A program made the translations under genes and the position numbers. A stretch of 64,000 bases of DNA from Pseudomonas coleopterorum (lineage in GTDB: Bacteria > Pseudomonadota > Gammaproteobacteria > Pseudomonadales > Pseudomonadaceae). The stretch is from positions 1,798,001-1,862,000 of the forward strand of contig NZ_FNTZ01000001.1 in the NCBI RefSeq assembly GCF_900105555.1, given 5' to 3'. The notes below the pieces were generated by a model, which did no database searches, was not told the DNA's origin, and worked only from the letters and a program-made list of their open reading frames with translations. Every line of letters starts with the position of its first letter. Within the stretch, counting starts at the first letter, position 1. Shown in pieces: positions 17,295 to 25,636 of the stretch.

Positions 17295-18221
17295 TCAGCG
17301 AGCCGATGCATCCAGAAAGCGTGCAAACGTTTCTGCGTCCGGGTAGGAAGACTGCGTGCCGAGGCCGGTGACCGAGCAGGCGGAGTAGGCCACCGCCTGT
17401 TGCATCGCCTGACGGATATCGGCGTCCCGGCTCCAGTGCCTTGCGAAGCAGCCGATGAAGGCGTCGCCCGCGCCACTGGTGTCGCGCGCCTCGACCTTGA
17501 CGCCCGGGACCTGCCACTCGCCTTCGGCGCCCACGTACAGGGCGCCTTGTTCACCCAAGGTGACGATGACGTGGCGTACACCCTTGGCCACCAGGGTCCG
17601 CGCGGCATGCGCAGCGTCCGCGGCAGAATTCACCTGCAGCCCGCTGATGAGCGCCAGTTCGCTTTCGTTGGGAATCAGGAAGTCCAGCAGCGCCAAGTGG
17701 TCGTTGCTCAGGCCGGCCAGGGCAGGGGCGGGGTTGAGCAACACTGGAATGGCGTGGCGTCGAGCGAACTCGATGGCGTGGTACACGCTCGCCAGTTCGA
17801 TTTCCAGTTGCAGCACGATCAGGGCGCAATCACGCAATTGCGCCTCGGCGCGATCGATGTCGGCCGGATGCAGATGGGCATTGGCGCCTTTGACGATCAG
17901 GATGCTGTTGTGGGAGTTCTCCTGAACGAAGATCGGCGCCACACCGCTGGACACGCCCGGTACCCGCTCGACGAAACGCGAGTCGATGCCCAGCCGTTGG
18001 AAATTGGCCAGGGTGGTATCGGCGAAGCCGTCGTCGCCGACCTTGCTCAGCATCAGGACGTCGGCACCCAGCAAGGCCGCCGCCGCGGCCTGGTTGGCCC
18101 CCTTGCCGCCGCAGCCCATGGCGAAACGCGGTGCTTCGAGGGTTTCGCCCTGGGCGGGCATGCGCTCGATGTAGGTGATCAGGTCGACCATGTTGCTGCC
18201 GATGACTGCGATCTTGCTCAT
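17295..18221 (-). CDS. deoK: PfkB-family deoxyribokinase/ribokinase
   Basis: A 308-residue ribokinase-like protein. It has the N-terminal substrate block MGCGGKGANQAAAAALLGA and the C-terminal catalytic DTSGAGDAFIGCF (Asp base, anion hole). In a cluster with deoC, a FucP-type permease and a DeoX-like protein, deoxyribose is the likely substrate, giving deoxyribose-5-phosphate for DeoC; ribose cannot be excluded from sequence alone. First gene of a three-gene operon, preceded by an 18-bp palindrome. Confidence 0.82.
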   Translation of the reverse strand: MSKIAVIGSNMVDLITYIERMPAQGETLEAPRFAMGCGGKGANQAAAAALLGADVLMLSKVGDDGFADTTLANFQRLGIDSRFVERVPGVSSGVAPIFVQENSHNSILIVKGANAHLHPADIDRAEAQLRDCALIVLQLEIELASVYHAIEFARRHAIPVLLNPAPALAGLSNDHLALLDFLIPNESELALISGLQVNSAADAAHAARTLVAKGVRHVIVTLGEQGALYVGAEGEWQVPGVKVEARDTSGAGDAFIGCFARHWSRDADIRQAMQQAVAYSACSVTGLGTQSSYPDAETFARFLDASAR

Positions 18222-18263
18222 TGTTGTTGTGACCTCGCCAGCGCCGACGGACCCACCGTCGGC

Positions 18264-18289
18264 TGTTATTTATGTTATTTAAATAACAT
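18264..18289. promoter_or_regulatory. Deo operator upstream of the deoxyribokinase
   Basis: ATGTTATTTAAATAACAT (18272-18289) is a perfect 18-bp palindrome 51 bp upstream of the kinase start. A direct repeat TGTTATTTA begins at 18264 and 18273, adding a third half-site. The core TGTTA-N6-TAACA matches the dyad in the deoC/deoR promoter. Binding by the local DeoR-type regulator is inference. The rest of 18222-18557 is AT-rich promoter sequence and, at 18440-18460, a small hairpin in the chemoreceptor leader. Confidence 0.65.
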
Positions 18290-18557
18290 TTTCTGTGAGT
18301 ATTCAATCTTTATTTTTTCGAGCCCCGCAGTGATGTCGCCGCGACATTACTCAAGTCATGAAGTTCAAAAGCTGTACAAATAAATATATTTGTACAAATT
18401 CTCGTAAAGTTATCCGAAACCCAACCGATACGGACGTTTGAGCACAGAACACCTGTGCTCGGCCAAGGGGCCGGACAGAGCCCCGGCGTCCGAGAAAGGG
18501 ACCGTTCTCACCTCACGCTTAACCACGAACCGTCCCATTCCGGGCTGTGAGAACCCT

Positions 18558-20582
18558 ATGAACATCCTTGCTCCTGCCGTAACGCTCGCCAACCGATTGC
18601 GCTTCAAGACCAAATTCGCGGTGCTCGCCATCATCGTTCTGGTTCCGCTGCTCCTGCTCGGTACCCGCTTCATCGTTCAGCTCAATGACAGCCTGGCGGT
18701 CATACGCTCGGAGCAGACCGGCCAGCGCTACCTGCTGGATGTGACGCCGATCCTGCGCCTGTCCATGATGCAGCGCGCGTTGACCAACCGCCTGCTCAGC
18801 GGCGATCAGACCGCACAGGCCGATGTGCTGGCCAATCAGGCAAAGATCGAAGACGCCTTCTCGAAACTGGCCACCACTGACCGCCAGTTCAACGACGCTC
18901 TGCAGACCGGCGATCGCGTCGAACGCCTGCATGCCTCGGCCACGCGCTTGATGTCGCTGGCCAAGCCCGGCGTCGATCCTGGGGGCATGTTCGATCAATG
19001 GAACGACCAACTGACCGAGACCCTGAATTTCGTCTACTACGTCTCCGCGACGTCGGGCATGGTGCTGGATGAGGATTACGCATCGCTGTTCATGATCGAC
19101 CTGAGCACGCTGCGTCTGCCTCGCCAGATCAACATCGTCGGGCAATTGCGCGGCTTGGCCAGCGGGCTGCGTGAGGGGCAGCCGTTGAGCCCCGCGACGC
19201 GTGGCGTGATCAAGTCGATGCTCAAGACCGAATTGCTCATCCACAAGGAGCTTCAGCAAAGCCTGGAGCTGCTGCGTCGCCGAGAGCCCGCCCTGGCCGA
19301 TCGCATTCAGGCACCTATCGACAGTGCGTTCATGAGCCTGACCGGCTTCCGTGCGGACCTGGAAGCGGTCACGTCCTCTACCAGTGACACGCTGGTCAAC
19401 GTGCAGAACGTGCCCGCCAAAGGCAACTCGGTCGTGGCTGAGCTGTACAAGGCACAGGACACGCTGCAGGAAGAACTGCTCAACCGCCTGGCCCAGCGGG
19501 CTCAGGAAAAGACCTCGGAGCGGCTGTTCATTCTTGGCATGTTCGCCGTCGTCGGCCTGCTGCTGGCGTACGTGTTCTGCGGTATCTACAGTGCCATGCG
19601 CCGTAGCATCGAGGATGTGTTGCAGGCCACCCGGCTCATCGGCCAAGGTGACTTGAGCGCACGCGTCCAGGTGCGTGGCAAGGACGAAATGGCCGACGTG
19701 GGCAACAGCCTGAACCACATGGTGCGGGCCTTCGGCAGCTCGCTGACCCAGGTCGAGCGCAGCTCGCAGTCGGTTTCCGATGCCGCCGCGCGCATGGGCG
19801 TTTCCATCGATCGGGCCAAGCAATCGATGAACACTCAGCAAAGCGAGACCGAACAGGTCGCCACGGCCATCAACGAGATGACCACCAGCGTGGCCGACGT
19901 CGCACAGAACACCGAAGGGGCGGCCCACGCTGCCGAACACGCCAGTCAGTCTTCCCAGGCCGGGCTGGCGAAGATGCATGAAACCAAAGTCACCATCGAG
20001 GCCCTGGCCGATGAGGTGGAGCGCAGCGCGCAGAAGGTCTCGGCGCTTGCCCAGCACAGCCAGCAGATTGGCGGAGTGATCGAGGTAATCCGCAACATCG
20101 CCGACCAGACCAACCTGCTGGCCTTGAACGCTGCCATCGAAGCCGCCCGTGCCGGAGAGCAGGGGCGTGGCTTTGCGGTGGTCGCCGACGAGGTGCGGAC
20201 CCTGGCTTCACGCACGCAGAACTCCACCGAAGAAATCCGCCGAATCATTCAGGAACTGCAGTCGGCCACCTCTGCGGCCGTCGAGCAGATGAAGGCCGGC
20301 AAGCAGCGTGCCCAGGAATGTTTGCAGTCGGCCGATGCCGCTTCGACCAGCCTGGATGCCATCAGCGATGGCGTCGAACAGATCGTCGGCATGAACACTC
20401 AGATAGCCAGCGCGGCGGTGCAGCAACACGCGGTGTCGGAGGACATCAACCGCAACGTGACCCAGATCCGCAATGGCAGCCTGGCGCTCATGGAGGGTAT
20501 CGAAGACAACGCCGTGACGGCGGAAGAACTCACCTTGCTGGCGACCGAGCTGCGCACGGTGGTCTCGCGGTTCAAGGTGTAA
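18558..20582 (+). CDS. Methyl-accepting chemotaxis protein with long periplasmic domain
   Basis: A 674-residue chemoreceptor, from the ATG giving MNILAPAV. Membrane span 1 is at about 20-40, a periplasmic helical sensor spans about 41-320, span 2 is at about 320-345, then HAMP and the cytoplasmic hairpin with the family tip [21 protein letters not shown] 280-residue sensor fits the helical bimodular (HBM) class, whose known members sense organic acids. No CheR-binding pentapeptide is seen at the C terminus (VSRFKV). The ligand is unknown. A hairpin at 20601-20630 follows. Confidence 0.9.
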   Translation: MNILAPAVTLANRLRFKTKFAVLAIIVLVPLLLLGTRFIVQLNDSLAVIRSEQTGQRYLLDVTPILRLSMMQRALTNRLLSGDQTAQADVLANQAKIEDAFSKLATTDRQFNDALQTGDRVERLHASATRLMSLAKPGVDPGGMFDQWNDQLTETLNFVYYVSATSGMVLDEDYASLFMIDLSTLRLPRQINIVGQLRGLASGLREGQPLSPATRGVIKSMLKTELLIHKELQQSLELLRRREPALADRIQAPIDSAFMSLTGFRADLEAVTSSTSDTLVNVQNVPAKGNSVVAELYKAQDTLQEELLNRLAQRAQEKTSERLFILGMFAVVGLLLAYVFCGIYSAMRRSIEDVLQATRLIGQGDLSARVQVRGKDEMADVGNSLNHMVRAFGSSLTQVERSSQSVSDAAARMGVSIDRAKQSMNTQQSETEQVATAINEMTTSVADVAQNTEGAAHAAEHASQSSQAGLAKMHETKVTIEALADEVERSAQKVSALAQHSQQIGGVIEVIRNIADQTNLLALNAAIEAARAGEQGRGFAVVADEVRTLASRTQNSTEEIRRIIQELQSATSAAVEQMKAGKQRAQECLQSADAASTSLDAISDGVEQIVGMNTQIASAAVQQHAVSEDINRNVTQIRNGSLALMEGIEDNAVTAEELTLLATELRTVVSRFKV

Positions 20583-20600
20583 GGAGGAGAGGTGAGCGGT

Positions 20601-20630
20601 GCCGATCCGCGCCAACCGGCGGATCGGCAT
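20601..20630. terminator. Bidirectional terminator-like hairpin
   Basis: TGCCGATCCGC (20601-20611) and GCGGATCGGCA (20620-20630) pair perfectly over 11 bp with an 8-nt loop. It lies between the convergent chemoreceptor and azoreductase genes. There is no clear T-run on either side, so efficiency is uncertain. Confidence 0.6.
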
Positions 20631-20638
20631 ACCGAAGT

Positions 20639-21286
20639 CTAGTGCGATGAGCCGCTTGAGGACGTCAGTGTCGTGGCCAGCTTGGCGGCTGCATCCAGGG
20701 CGGCGTTGAAGTTGGCCTCGGCGGTTGCGGCATCGCCGAGGGTGCCTTCCGATTCGACGGTATCGATGGCCGGAATCCCTACCATGCGGGCCCAGGTCCG
20801 CAGAAAGGCCACCTGATGGTCGAAGTCTTCGGTCGGGTAATCCTCGCCAAGCGCCACCCCGCGGGTGGCCAGCACCACCACTTTCTTGCCCTTGAGCAGG
20901 CCGACCATGCCCTTGTCGTCGAAGTCGAACAGCACGCCACGCTGCGACACTGAGTCGATCAGGTGCTTGAGGCGGTAGGGCACACCGAAGTTCCACATCG
21001 GCACGCTGAACACGATCACATCCGCGCGGTGGAAACGCTCGCCCAAGGCATGTATCTGTTTCCAGACGGCCGCCTGCTCGGCGGTCATTTCCACACCCTC
21101 CAGGTCCGCGTATTTGGCTTTCAACGCGGGGCCGTCGAACGGCAACAGGTCGGTGGTCCAGACATCCAGCACGTCGACGGTCGTGCCGGGCTCAACCGAA
21201 GCAGCCGTTTCGAGGTAGCGGTCGGCCAGTTTCAGGGAGGCCGAACGCTCCCCGCGAGGAGAGCTGGCAATATGAAGAATATGCAT
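20639..21286 (-). CDS. azoR: FMN-dependent NADH-azoreductase
   Basis: A 215-residue flavodoxin-fold quinone/azo reductase, from the ATG giving MHILHIASSPRGERS; upstream in-frame ATG at 21325 is unlikely. SSPRGERSASLKLA binds the FMN phosphate, and PMWNFGVPYRLKHLIDSV is the family FMN/quinone loop. It transfers electrons from NADH to quinones or azo dyes as a soluble dimer. Pseudomonads carry several paralogues, so the number of the paralogue is not assigned. Confidence 0.88.
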   Translation of the reverse strand: MHILHIASSPRGERSASLKLADRYLETAASVEPGTTVDVLDVWTTDLLPFDGPALKAKYADLEGVEMTAEQAAVWKQIHALGERFHRADVIVFSVPMWNFGVPYRLKHLIDSVSQRGVLFDFDDKGMVGLLKGKKVVVLATRGVALGEDYPTEDFDHQVAFLRTWARMVGIPAIDTVESEGTLGDAATAEANFNAALDAAAKLATTLTSSSGSSH

Positions 21287-21352
21287 ACACGGGGTTCCTG
21301 AGTAAGGGGCTGCGCAAGGTTTCAATTTAGTCCTGCATGCAAGCGCCGATGT

Positions 21353-22537
21353 TCAATTCTGCAGCGCGTAGCGGCGACAGTGTTCCAGATAGCCTTGCTC
21401 GTGGCTGCCTACCAGATGCACCACGCTGGACCAAAGCCAGGAAGGCGCATCCAGGGTGTTGGAACGGTTGGTTTGCAGCTCGCGGATCCAGGCGGCTCTG
21501 GTCGAAAGGTCCATCTGCCGGGCATGGGCCGTGCCGACCACGCTAGCCAGGTAACTGGCCGCACGCATGGCTTCGGTTTCGCTCAACTGATCGAGCTCGA
21601 GCTTCATGTCCTGAGGCAGCAGTTCGCGAATGAAGAAGCCATGGTCGAGCATGCGCGTGGCCAGCATGCGATTGCCCAGACCCGGTGACAGGTGCCGGGC
21701 GCCTTCGACCACGCGCTTGCCGTTGTCCCGCGGCATGCCTGCGCGAACGGTGCGCGGCGCTGCGGCCGCCACGGCTTCCTTGATGTCGAGCAGGCACAAC
21801 TCCTGATCGTCATCGTCGCCCACGCCCAGCAGCACGGCGTAGCGCTTGAGCCCCAAAGAGCTGCAACCCTTGACCCAGTACGCCGAGTCCAGCAGTTCGA
21901 CACTGTCGCTGCCCGATCGCCCTTTCAACGACGTGACCAAGGCATGAATCTCATCGGTGGCGCACAGCGTCTTGATGGCGCTGCGCTCGGTCTTGGACAA
22001 GGCCCAGAAATGCTTGCCCAATGGAATCGTCGGGCGCATGTCCTCGATGCGTTCCTGAGCCAGGTGCTTCCAGGTGCGCTGCACGGCGCTGCGCATGCCG
22101 GCCTTCACCTGAGCGGGGCGTTGCGGTTCTTCGTCGTGGTTGTTCTCGAAGGCCTGTTCATAACCCACCATCATTTCTTCCAGCATGCGCGCCGTGGCCA
22201 CGCCCGGCAGGTCCGAGCCGCGTGCGGCGGTCGCCAGCGACAAACCAAGCCGCACCAGATCGTGCACCGGGTTGCCGATGACGGTCTGGTCCAGGTCGCG
22301 GATGTGGATATCGATGCGGCCCTTCGAATCACCGGTCGGGCCGAGATTGCCGGCATGGCAGTCGCCGCAGATCCACACCGGCGGGCCACTGGGCAAGCGT
22401 CGGCCCGACTGCGACTGCAGCCAGTCATAGAATTGCACCGTGCTGCCCCGCACATAGGCATGGGCGGATCGCGCCATCTTCAAGTTACGCAGTTGCTCGA
22501 GCGGTTCCAGGCGTGCGGAGGGGCGGGGCGTCTTCAT
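21353..22537 (-). CDS. DUF2252 family protein
   Basis: A 394-residue protein of the DUF2252 family, with the motifs WICGDCHAGNLGP, DIHIRDLDQTVIGNPVHDLVRL and GCSSLGLKRYAVLLG. The HxGN and D blocks resemble aminoglycoside-phosphotransferase/HipA-like kinase active sites, and a kinase-like fold has been suggested for the family; no biochemical role is certain. Monocistronic on the minus strand with no informative neighbours. Confidence 0.85.
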   Translation of the reverse strand: MKTPRPSARLEPLEQLRNLKMARSAHAYVRGSTVQFYDWLQSQSGRRLPSGPPVWICGDCHAGNLGPTGDSKGRIDIHIRDLDQTVIGNPVHDLVRLGLSLATAARGSDLPGVATARMLEEMMVGYEQAFENNHDEEPQRPAQVKAGMRSAVQRTWKHLAQERIEDMRPTIPLGKHFWALSKTERSAIKTLCATDEIHALVTSLKGRSGSDSVELLDSAYWVKGCSSLGLKRYAVLLGVGDDDDQELCLLDIKEAVAAAAPRTVRAGMPRDNGKRVVEGARHLSPGLGNRMLATRMLDHGFFIRELLPQDMKLELDQLSETEAMRAASYLASVVGTAHARQMDLSTRAAWIRELQTNRSNTLDAPSWLWSSVVHLVGSHEQGYLEHCRRYALQN

Positions 22538-22657
22538 GGCATAGTCTTTTAGGGAAAGACGTTGGAGTAGGAAGATAGGCCGCGTGTTTCAAAATGTTTC
22601 TACGTTTTTTCAGAGCAATGGCTGTGTCCCTTGCCTACACCCCATCCATCGCCCTGA

Positions 22658-23269
22658 TCAACCATGAGCGAATTGATCGACCAACCCCAGACGTGGAATT
22701 CGGGTGTCGGGCGCTAGCAGCGCGCCGGGTGCGATCACCGCATTCGTGCCGATCTTGCAGCCGTCGCCGACCAGGGCGCCGAACTTGTTCACGCCCGTCT
22801 CGATGACGGCATCGCCGTGGCGAATGCGGATGTTCGCCCCGTCCAGTTCATTGCGGTAATTGGCGATGATCGCGCCGGCCTCGATGTTCACTCGCTCGCC
22901 GATCACCGAGTCGCCGACGAAATTGAAATGGGCCAGCTTGCTGCCATCCAGCATGAAGGTGCTCTTGAGCTCGCAGCTGGGGCCCACGATGCACTGCCTG
23001 CCCAAGTAAACGCCGCCACGCAGGTACGCACCCGCAGCGACGAAGGCGCCTTCACCGATGATGATGGCGCCTTTGAGTACCGCGCCTTCTTCCACCACTG
23101 CGTTTTCGTGAACGGCGCAGTTTCCGTGACGCCGATAACCCTCGCCAAGACGATCGAGCAACGTCAGAACCAGGTTTTCGCAATCCTGGGCCAGTTGCCA
23201 TGGGGTCGATCGTGGCAGGCCCAGCGAGTGCCAGCGAGCGATGAAGGTGTGGATTTCGAACGTGTTCAT
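22658..23269 (-). CDS. Left-handed beta-helix (hexapeptide-repeat) acyl/nucleotidyl transferase-like protein
   Basis: A 203-residue protein, from the ATG giving MNTFEIHTF; a longer frame to 23386 is not needed. After ~50 helical residues it consists of hexapeptide turns ([LIV]-G-x4) such as GAIIIGEGAFVAAGAYLRGG and GDSVIGERVNIEAGAII, ending with GDGCKIGTNAVIAPGAL. The fold is a trimeric parallel beta helix found in sugar and acyl transferases of the LpxA/GlmU type. No catalytic histidine could be assigned with confidence, so the substrate is open. Confidence 0.75.
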   Translation of the reverse strand: MNTFEIHTFIARWHSLGLPRSTPWQLAQDCENLVLTLLDRLGEGYRRHGNCAVHENAVVEEGAVLKGAIIIGEGAFVAAGAYLRGGVYLGRQCIVGPSCELKSTFMLDGSKLAHFNFVGDSVIGERVNIEAGAIIANYRNELDGANIRIRHGDAVIETGVNKFGALVGDGCKIGTNAVIAPGALLAPDTRIPRLGLVDQFAHG

Positions 23270-23315
23270 GGACAACCTGCTTGGGTACTGGAAATCGCGT
23301 GTTCCGCCCCGGCGC

Positions 23316-23774
23316 TCACCGAGGCTCCGAAGGCGGCCGCTTGCGCGCCGCACGATCCGTATCAGGAAGCGCACAGCTGTCGCCACGGCAGCGCGCGCTG
23401 CCGTCGGGGTGGGGCAGCCATGCCAGGTGCGGGCGCCAGCGGCAGAACAGGCGATAGCCCACGTTCAACAGCGGCCGGGCCCAGCGCCACGACAACGGCG
23501 CCGCCCAGATGCCCAGGCCTGCGGCTCGCCAGCTCCAGAGTGTGGCGTCCAGGCCGGTGACCCATGTTCCGTCGGCGAAGCGGGCATGCAGCAGCGACTC
23601 CATGTGCACACGGGTAAACCCCAGGGATGGAGCATCGAACGCCGGATCGCTGATGTCGACGAAACGCAGGCGATCGGGTGAGGCGCGAGCGCTCAGGACC
23701 TTGATCTCGTGAGCGCACAGGGGGCAGTCACCGTCGAAGTAGAGTGTCAGCGGCCAGTGGGTGTTCTCGTGCAT
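23316..23774 (-). CDS. DUF393 (DCC family) thioredoxin-like protein
   Basis: A 152-residue protein, from the ATG giving MHENTHWPL. It opens with LYFDGDCPLCAHEIKVL, the DxDCPxC motif that defines the DCC family of predicted thiol-disulfide oxidoreductases. The later VHMESLLHARFADGTWVTGLDA block is also typical. The C-terminal part is rich in Arg and Pro. Physiological partner unknown. It is 46 bp from the hexapeptide-protein start on the same strand and may be co-transcribed. Confidence 0.85.
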   Translation of the reverse strand: MHENTHWPLTLYFDGDCPLCAHEIKVLSARASPDRLRFVDISDPAFDAPSLGFTRVHMESLLHARFADGTWVTGLDATLWSWRAAGLGIWAAPLSWRWARPLLNVGYRLFCRWRPHLAWLPHPDGSARCRGDSCALPDTDRAARKRPPSEPR

Positions 23775-24153
23775 CGATGAGGGTTCCGTATGGGTAGGGG
23801 CAAGCGGCACCTGAAAACAGGGCAATGTTCTTCACGCTATATAGACACCACGTTCAGCCATTCCCGCCATTTTTAACGCAGTTGCTGCCCTGCGGCGAGC
23901 TCAACGACACAGCCTGTCTTTCGACTTGTTGCAGACTTGGAGATCTCGCAGAATGGAAGGACTGCTGGCGGATGGATACGCAGGGCGCGCAAACCGTGGC
24001 AGTCGCCGCGTGCGCCAATCGGTATGCCGCTCGCTCATCTGCGCTATCACTACGACGGCGCCGCCGCGTATTGGCCTGGCCCGCGCGACGTTGATCGTCG
24101 ATGCAAAGCATCCGAACGACGGTTGCGAGGTGACGGGCATCTAACCGATCTGC
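23775..24153. other. Intergenic stretch without recognisable gene
   Basis: This 379-bp gap lies between the DUF393 start and the stop of the lipoprotein gene. Open frames exist in several directions but none shows a family motif, a ribosome site or a repeat structure. Nothing could be supported here beyond the DUF393 promoter region near 23775-23850. Confidence 0.4.
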
Positions 24154-24540
24154 CTAGTCACGCGACGTACGACCCAAGGCCTTGCCCATGTCCTGATCCC
24201 GGGCATGCCGCCAGTCGCGGTCGGCCTTGCTGTCGGTGCCGATGCGGCGCTGGAAATCGCTGGCGACGCTGGCCTGACATTGGCGAAAGCCGTCGTCCCA
24301 GCCGGTGGCGTACTGGCGATCCGCGAGGTAGGTGGGGACGTTCTTGCGAAATTCCCCCAGCGCCTGCGCCGCGTTGCGGCCACTGCTGCAGCCGTCCTCG
24401 AAGCCGTTGGCGAAGGGCGCGGGATAGCCTTCGGCCAACAGTCGCTCGCGTGTCGTCTGGCACGCGCTCAGCAGGGCGGCAGCCATTGCCAGAGCCAGCA
24501 GCAGGCTCGTCTGTTTGAACGGCTGGCGTCTGGCGCTCAT
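24154..24540 (-). CDS. Small predicted lipoprotein of unknown function
   Basis: A 128-residue protein with a signal peptide ending in a lipobox (ALLSAC, Cys27), so it should be lipid-anchored in the envelope. The mature part is helical and polar with two cysteines (EDGCSSG, FRQCQAS) that could form a disulfide. No named family was recognised. Its start lies 1 bp downstream of the PAP2 gene stop on the same strand, which suggests co-transcription with the phosphatase. Confidence 0.75.
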   Translation of the reverse strand: MSARRQPFKQTSLLLALAMAAALLSACQTTRERLLAEGYPAPFANGFEDGCSSGRNAAQALGEFRKNVPTYLADRQYATGWDDGFRQCQASVASDFQRRIGTDSKADRDWRHARDQDMGKALGRTSRD

Positions 24541-24541
24541 T

Positions 24542-25288
24542 TCAGCGATCTCCGGGGACCATCGTGGCCTGGCTGCGGGTGATCCGGGACGCCGCAGGGC
24601 GATAGAGAATCCAGCGGTAACACAGCACGCAGATCATCCAATCGATCAGCAGGGTCCAGATGTTGTGGGAGAGAAAATGGGCGCCCTGCGCCATGCGGCC
24701 CAGGGAAAAGATCGCGCCCAATCCCAGCGCCACGGCGAGGGCGATGCGCGCAGTGCGTGGGCGACGGTCGCGCCAGAAGAAGAAAAGCGCGAGCAACGAG
24801 AAGCCGCTCGAGGCGTGTCCGCCCGGCCAGCACAAACCGGGTTTTTCGGTCTCGGCGCGTGGGCTGAGCAGGGGCGTGTAGGTTTCCTGGCCGCCGAACT
24901 CCTTCAAGCTCCACGGACAATGCACTGCGGTGAGCACCTTGAGTGGCATCACCACCGCAGTCGTCAGGGCCATCGCCAGCACCACGTAGCCCAAAGGCCG
25001 GCGCCATTGCCGCCACTTCGGGCTGCACAGACTGACGATGAATCCGGCCAGCGCGAGTACGGCGAAGGCGATCACGGCCTGTTTGGCGCGGTCGTGCAGG
25101 ATGTTTTCCAGCCAGTAACTTTGCCGTCCGATGAAGCCGCTGCCGGGTACGTAGAACAGTTGTGCAAGCGCGAAGTCCAGTGCCGGCGGATATAGCCACA
25201 GCATCACTGCCATGAGGGCGAGTGGCACACCCAGGGCGAAACGAAAGTCAAAAGGCCGGGACGCACGGGAAGGTATTTCGATAGCCAT
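24542..25288 (-). CDS. PAP2-family membrane phosphatase, lipid-A-type
   Basis: A 248-residue membrane protein, from the ATG giving MAIEIPSR behind GGAG; an ATG at 25315 lacks a ribosome site. Five to six hydrophobic segments are visible. PAP2 motifs are PGGHASSG (motif 2, catalytic His) and a variant motif 3, SLGRMAQGAHFLSHNIW (catalytic His, with Trp-Thr-Leu in place of the usual xxxD). Motif 1 is KVLTAVHCPW instead of KxxxxxxRP. LpxT/LpxE-type enzymes of this kind act on lipid A or undecaprenyl phosphate at the outer face of the inner membrane. Divergent from eptA. Confidence 0.82.
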   Translation of the reverse strand: MAIEIPSRASRPFDFRFALGVPLALMAVMLWLYPPALDFALAQLFYVPGSGFIGRQSYWLENILHDRAKQAVIAFAVLALAGFIVSLCSPKWRQWRRPLGYVVLAMALTTAVVMPLKVLTAVHCPWSLKEFGGQETYTPLLSPRAETEKPGLCWPGGHASSGFSLLALFFFWRDRRPRTARIALAVALGLGAIFSLGRMAQGAHFLSHNIWTLLIDWMICVLCYRWILYRPAASRITRSQATMVPGDR

Positions 25289-25431
25289 GAACGGCTCCGA
25301 TCGGTGGGTAGACAATCAATGAGGGCGGTAGGCACGAAGTCGCGCAAGCGTTGCTCAGCCAGAGGTTCTGCCTGCAGCGTGCTGTGCTGGCGACGATAGA
25401 TTTCCGGCCTTCAGTGATGGGTGAAGAAGAT

Positions 25432-25447
25432 GTGAAAAATGCGTTAG
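25432..25447 (-). promoter_or_regulatory. Candidate ColR-type box between PAP2 and eptA
   Basis: Read on the minus strand, 25447-25432 is CTAACGCATTTTTCAC. It fits the ColR box as I recall it, YYNASNNYTTTTTSAC, at 15 of 16 positions. In P. putida, ColR controls lipid A phosphoethanolamine transferase genes. It lies in the 348-bp divergent promoter 25289-25636, which shows nothing else recognisable. Confidence 0.4.
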
Positions 25448-25636
25448 GTGCGCAGCGTTCAGCAAGTGACTGCGACTGATGATCAATGCGCGGGAGATGC
25501 ACACTTCGGGTTTTTTTCCAGCAAGCTTTTCCTCGCAAATCTTTCACGAAAGTTTGAGTTATTCGAGATTACAGTCCGCGCTGTCGATACCCGGCGCATT
25601 GCGCACGGCCCGCCTATCTGCTGACAGTAGACTCGC

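Noticed and set aside
23940..24140. Short plus-strand frames in the 23775-24153 gap
   Set aside because: No family motif, ribosome site or composition typical of genes could be seen.
25248..25547. 99-residue frame across the PAP2/eptA promoter on the minus strand
   Set aside because: It overlaps the real PAP2 start, has no ribosome site and no recognisable family.
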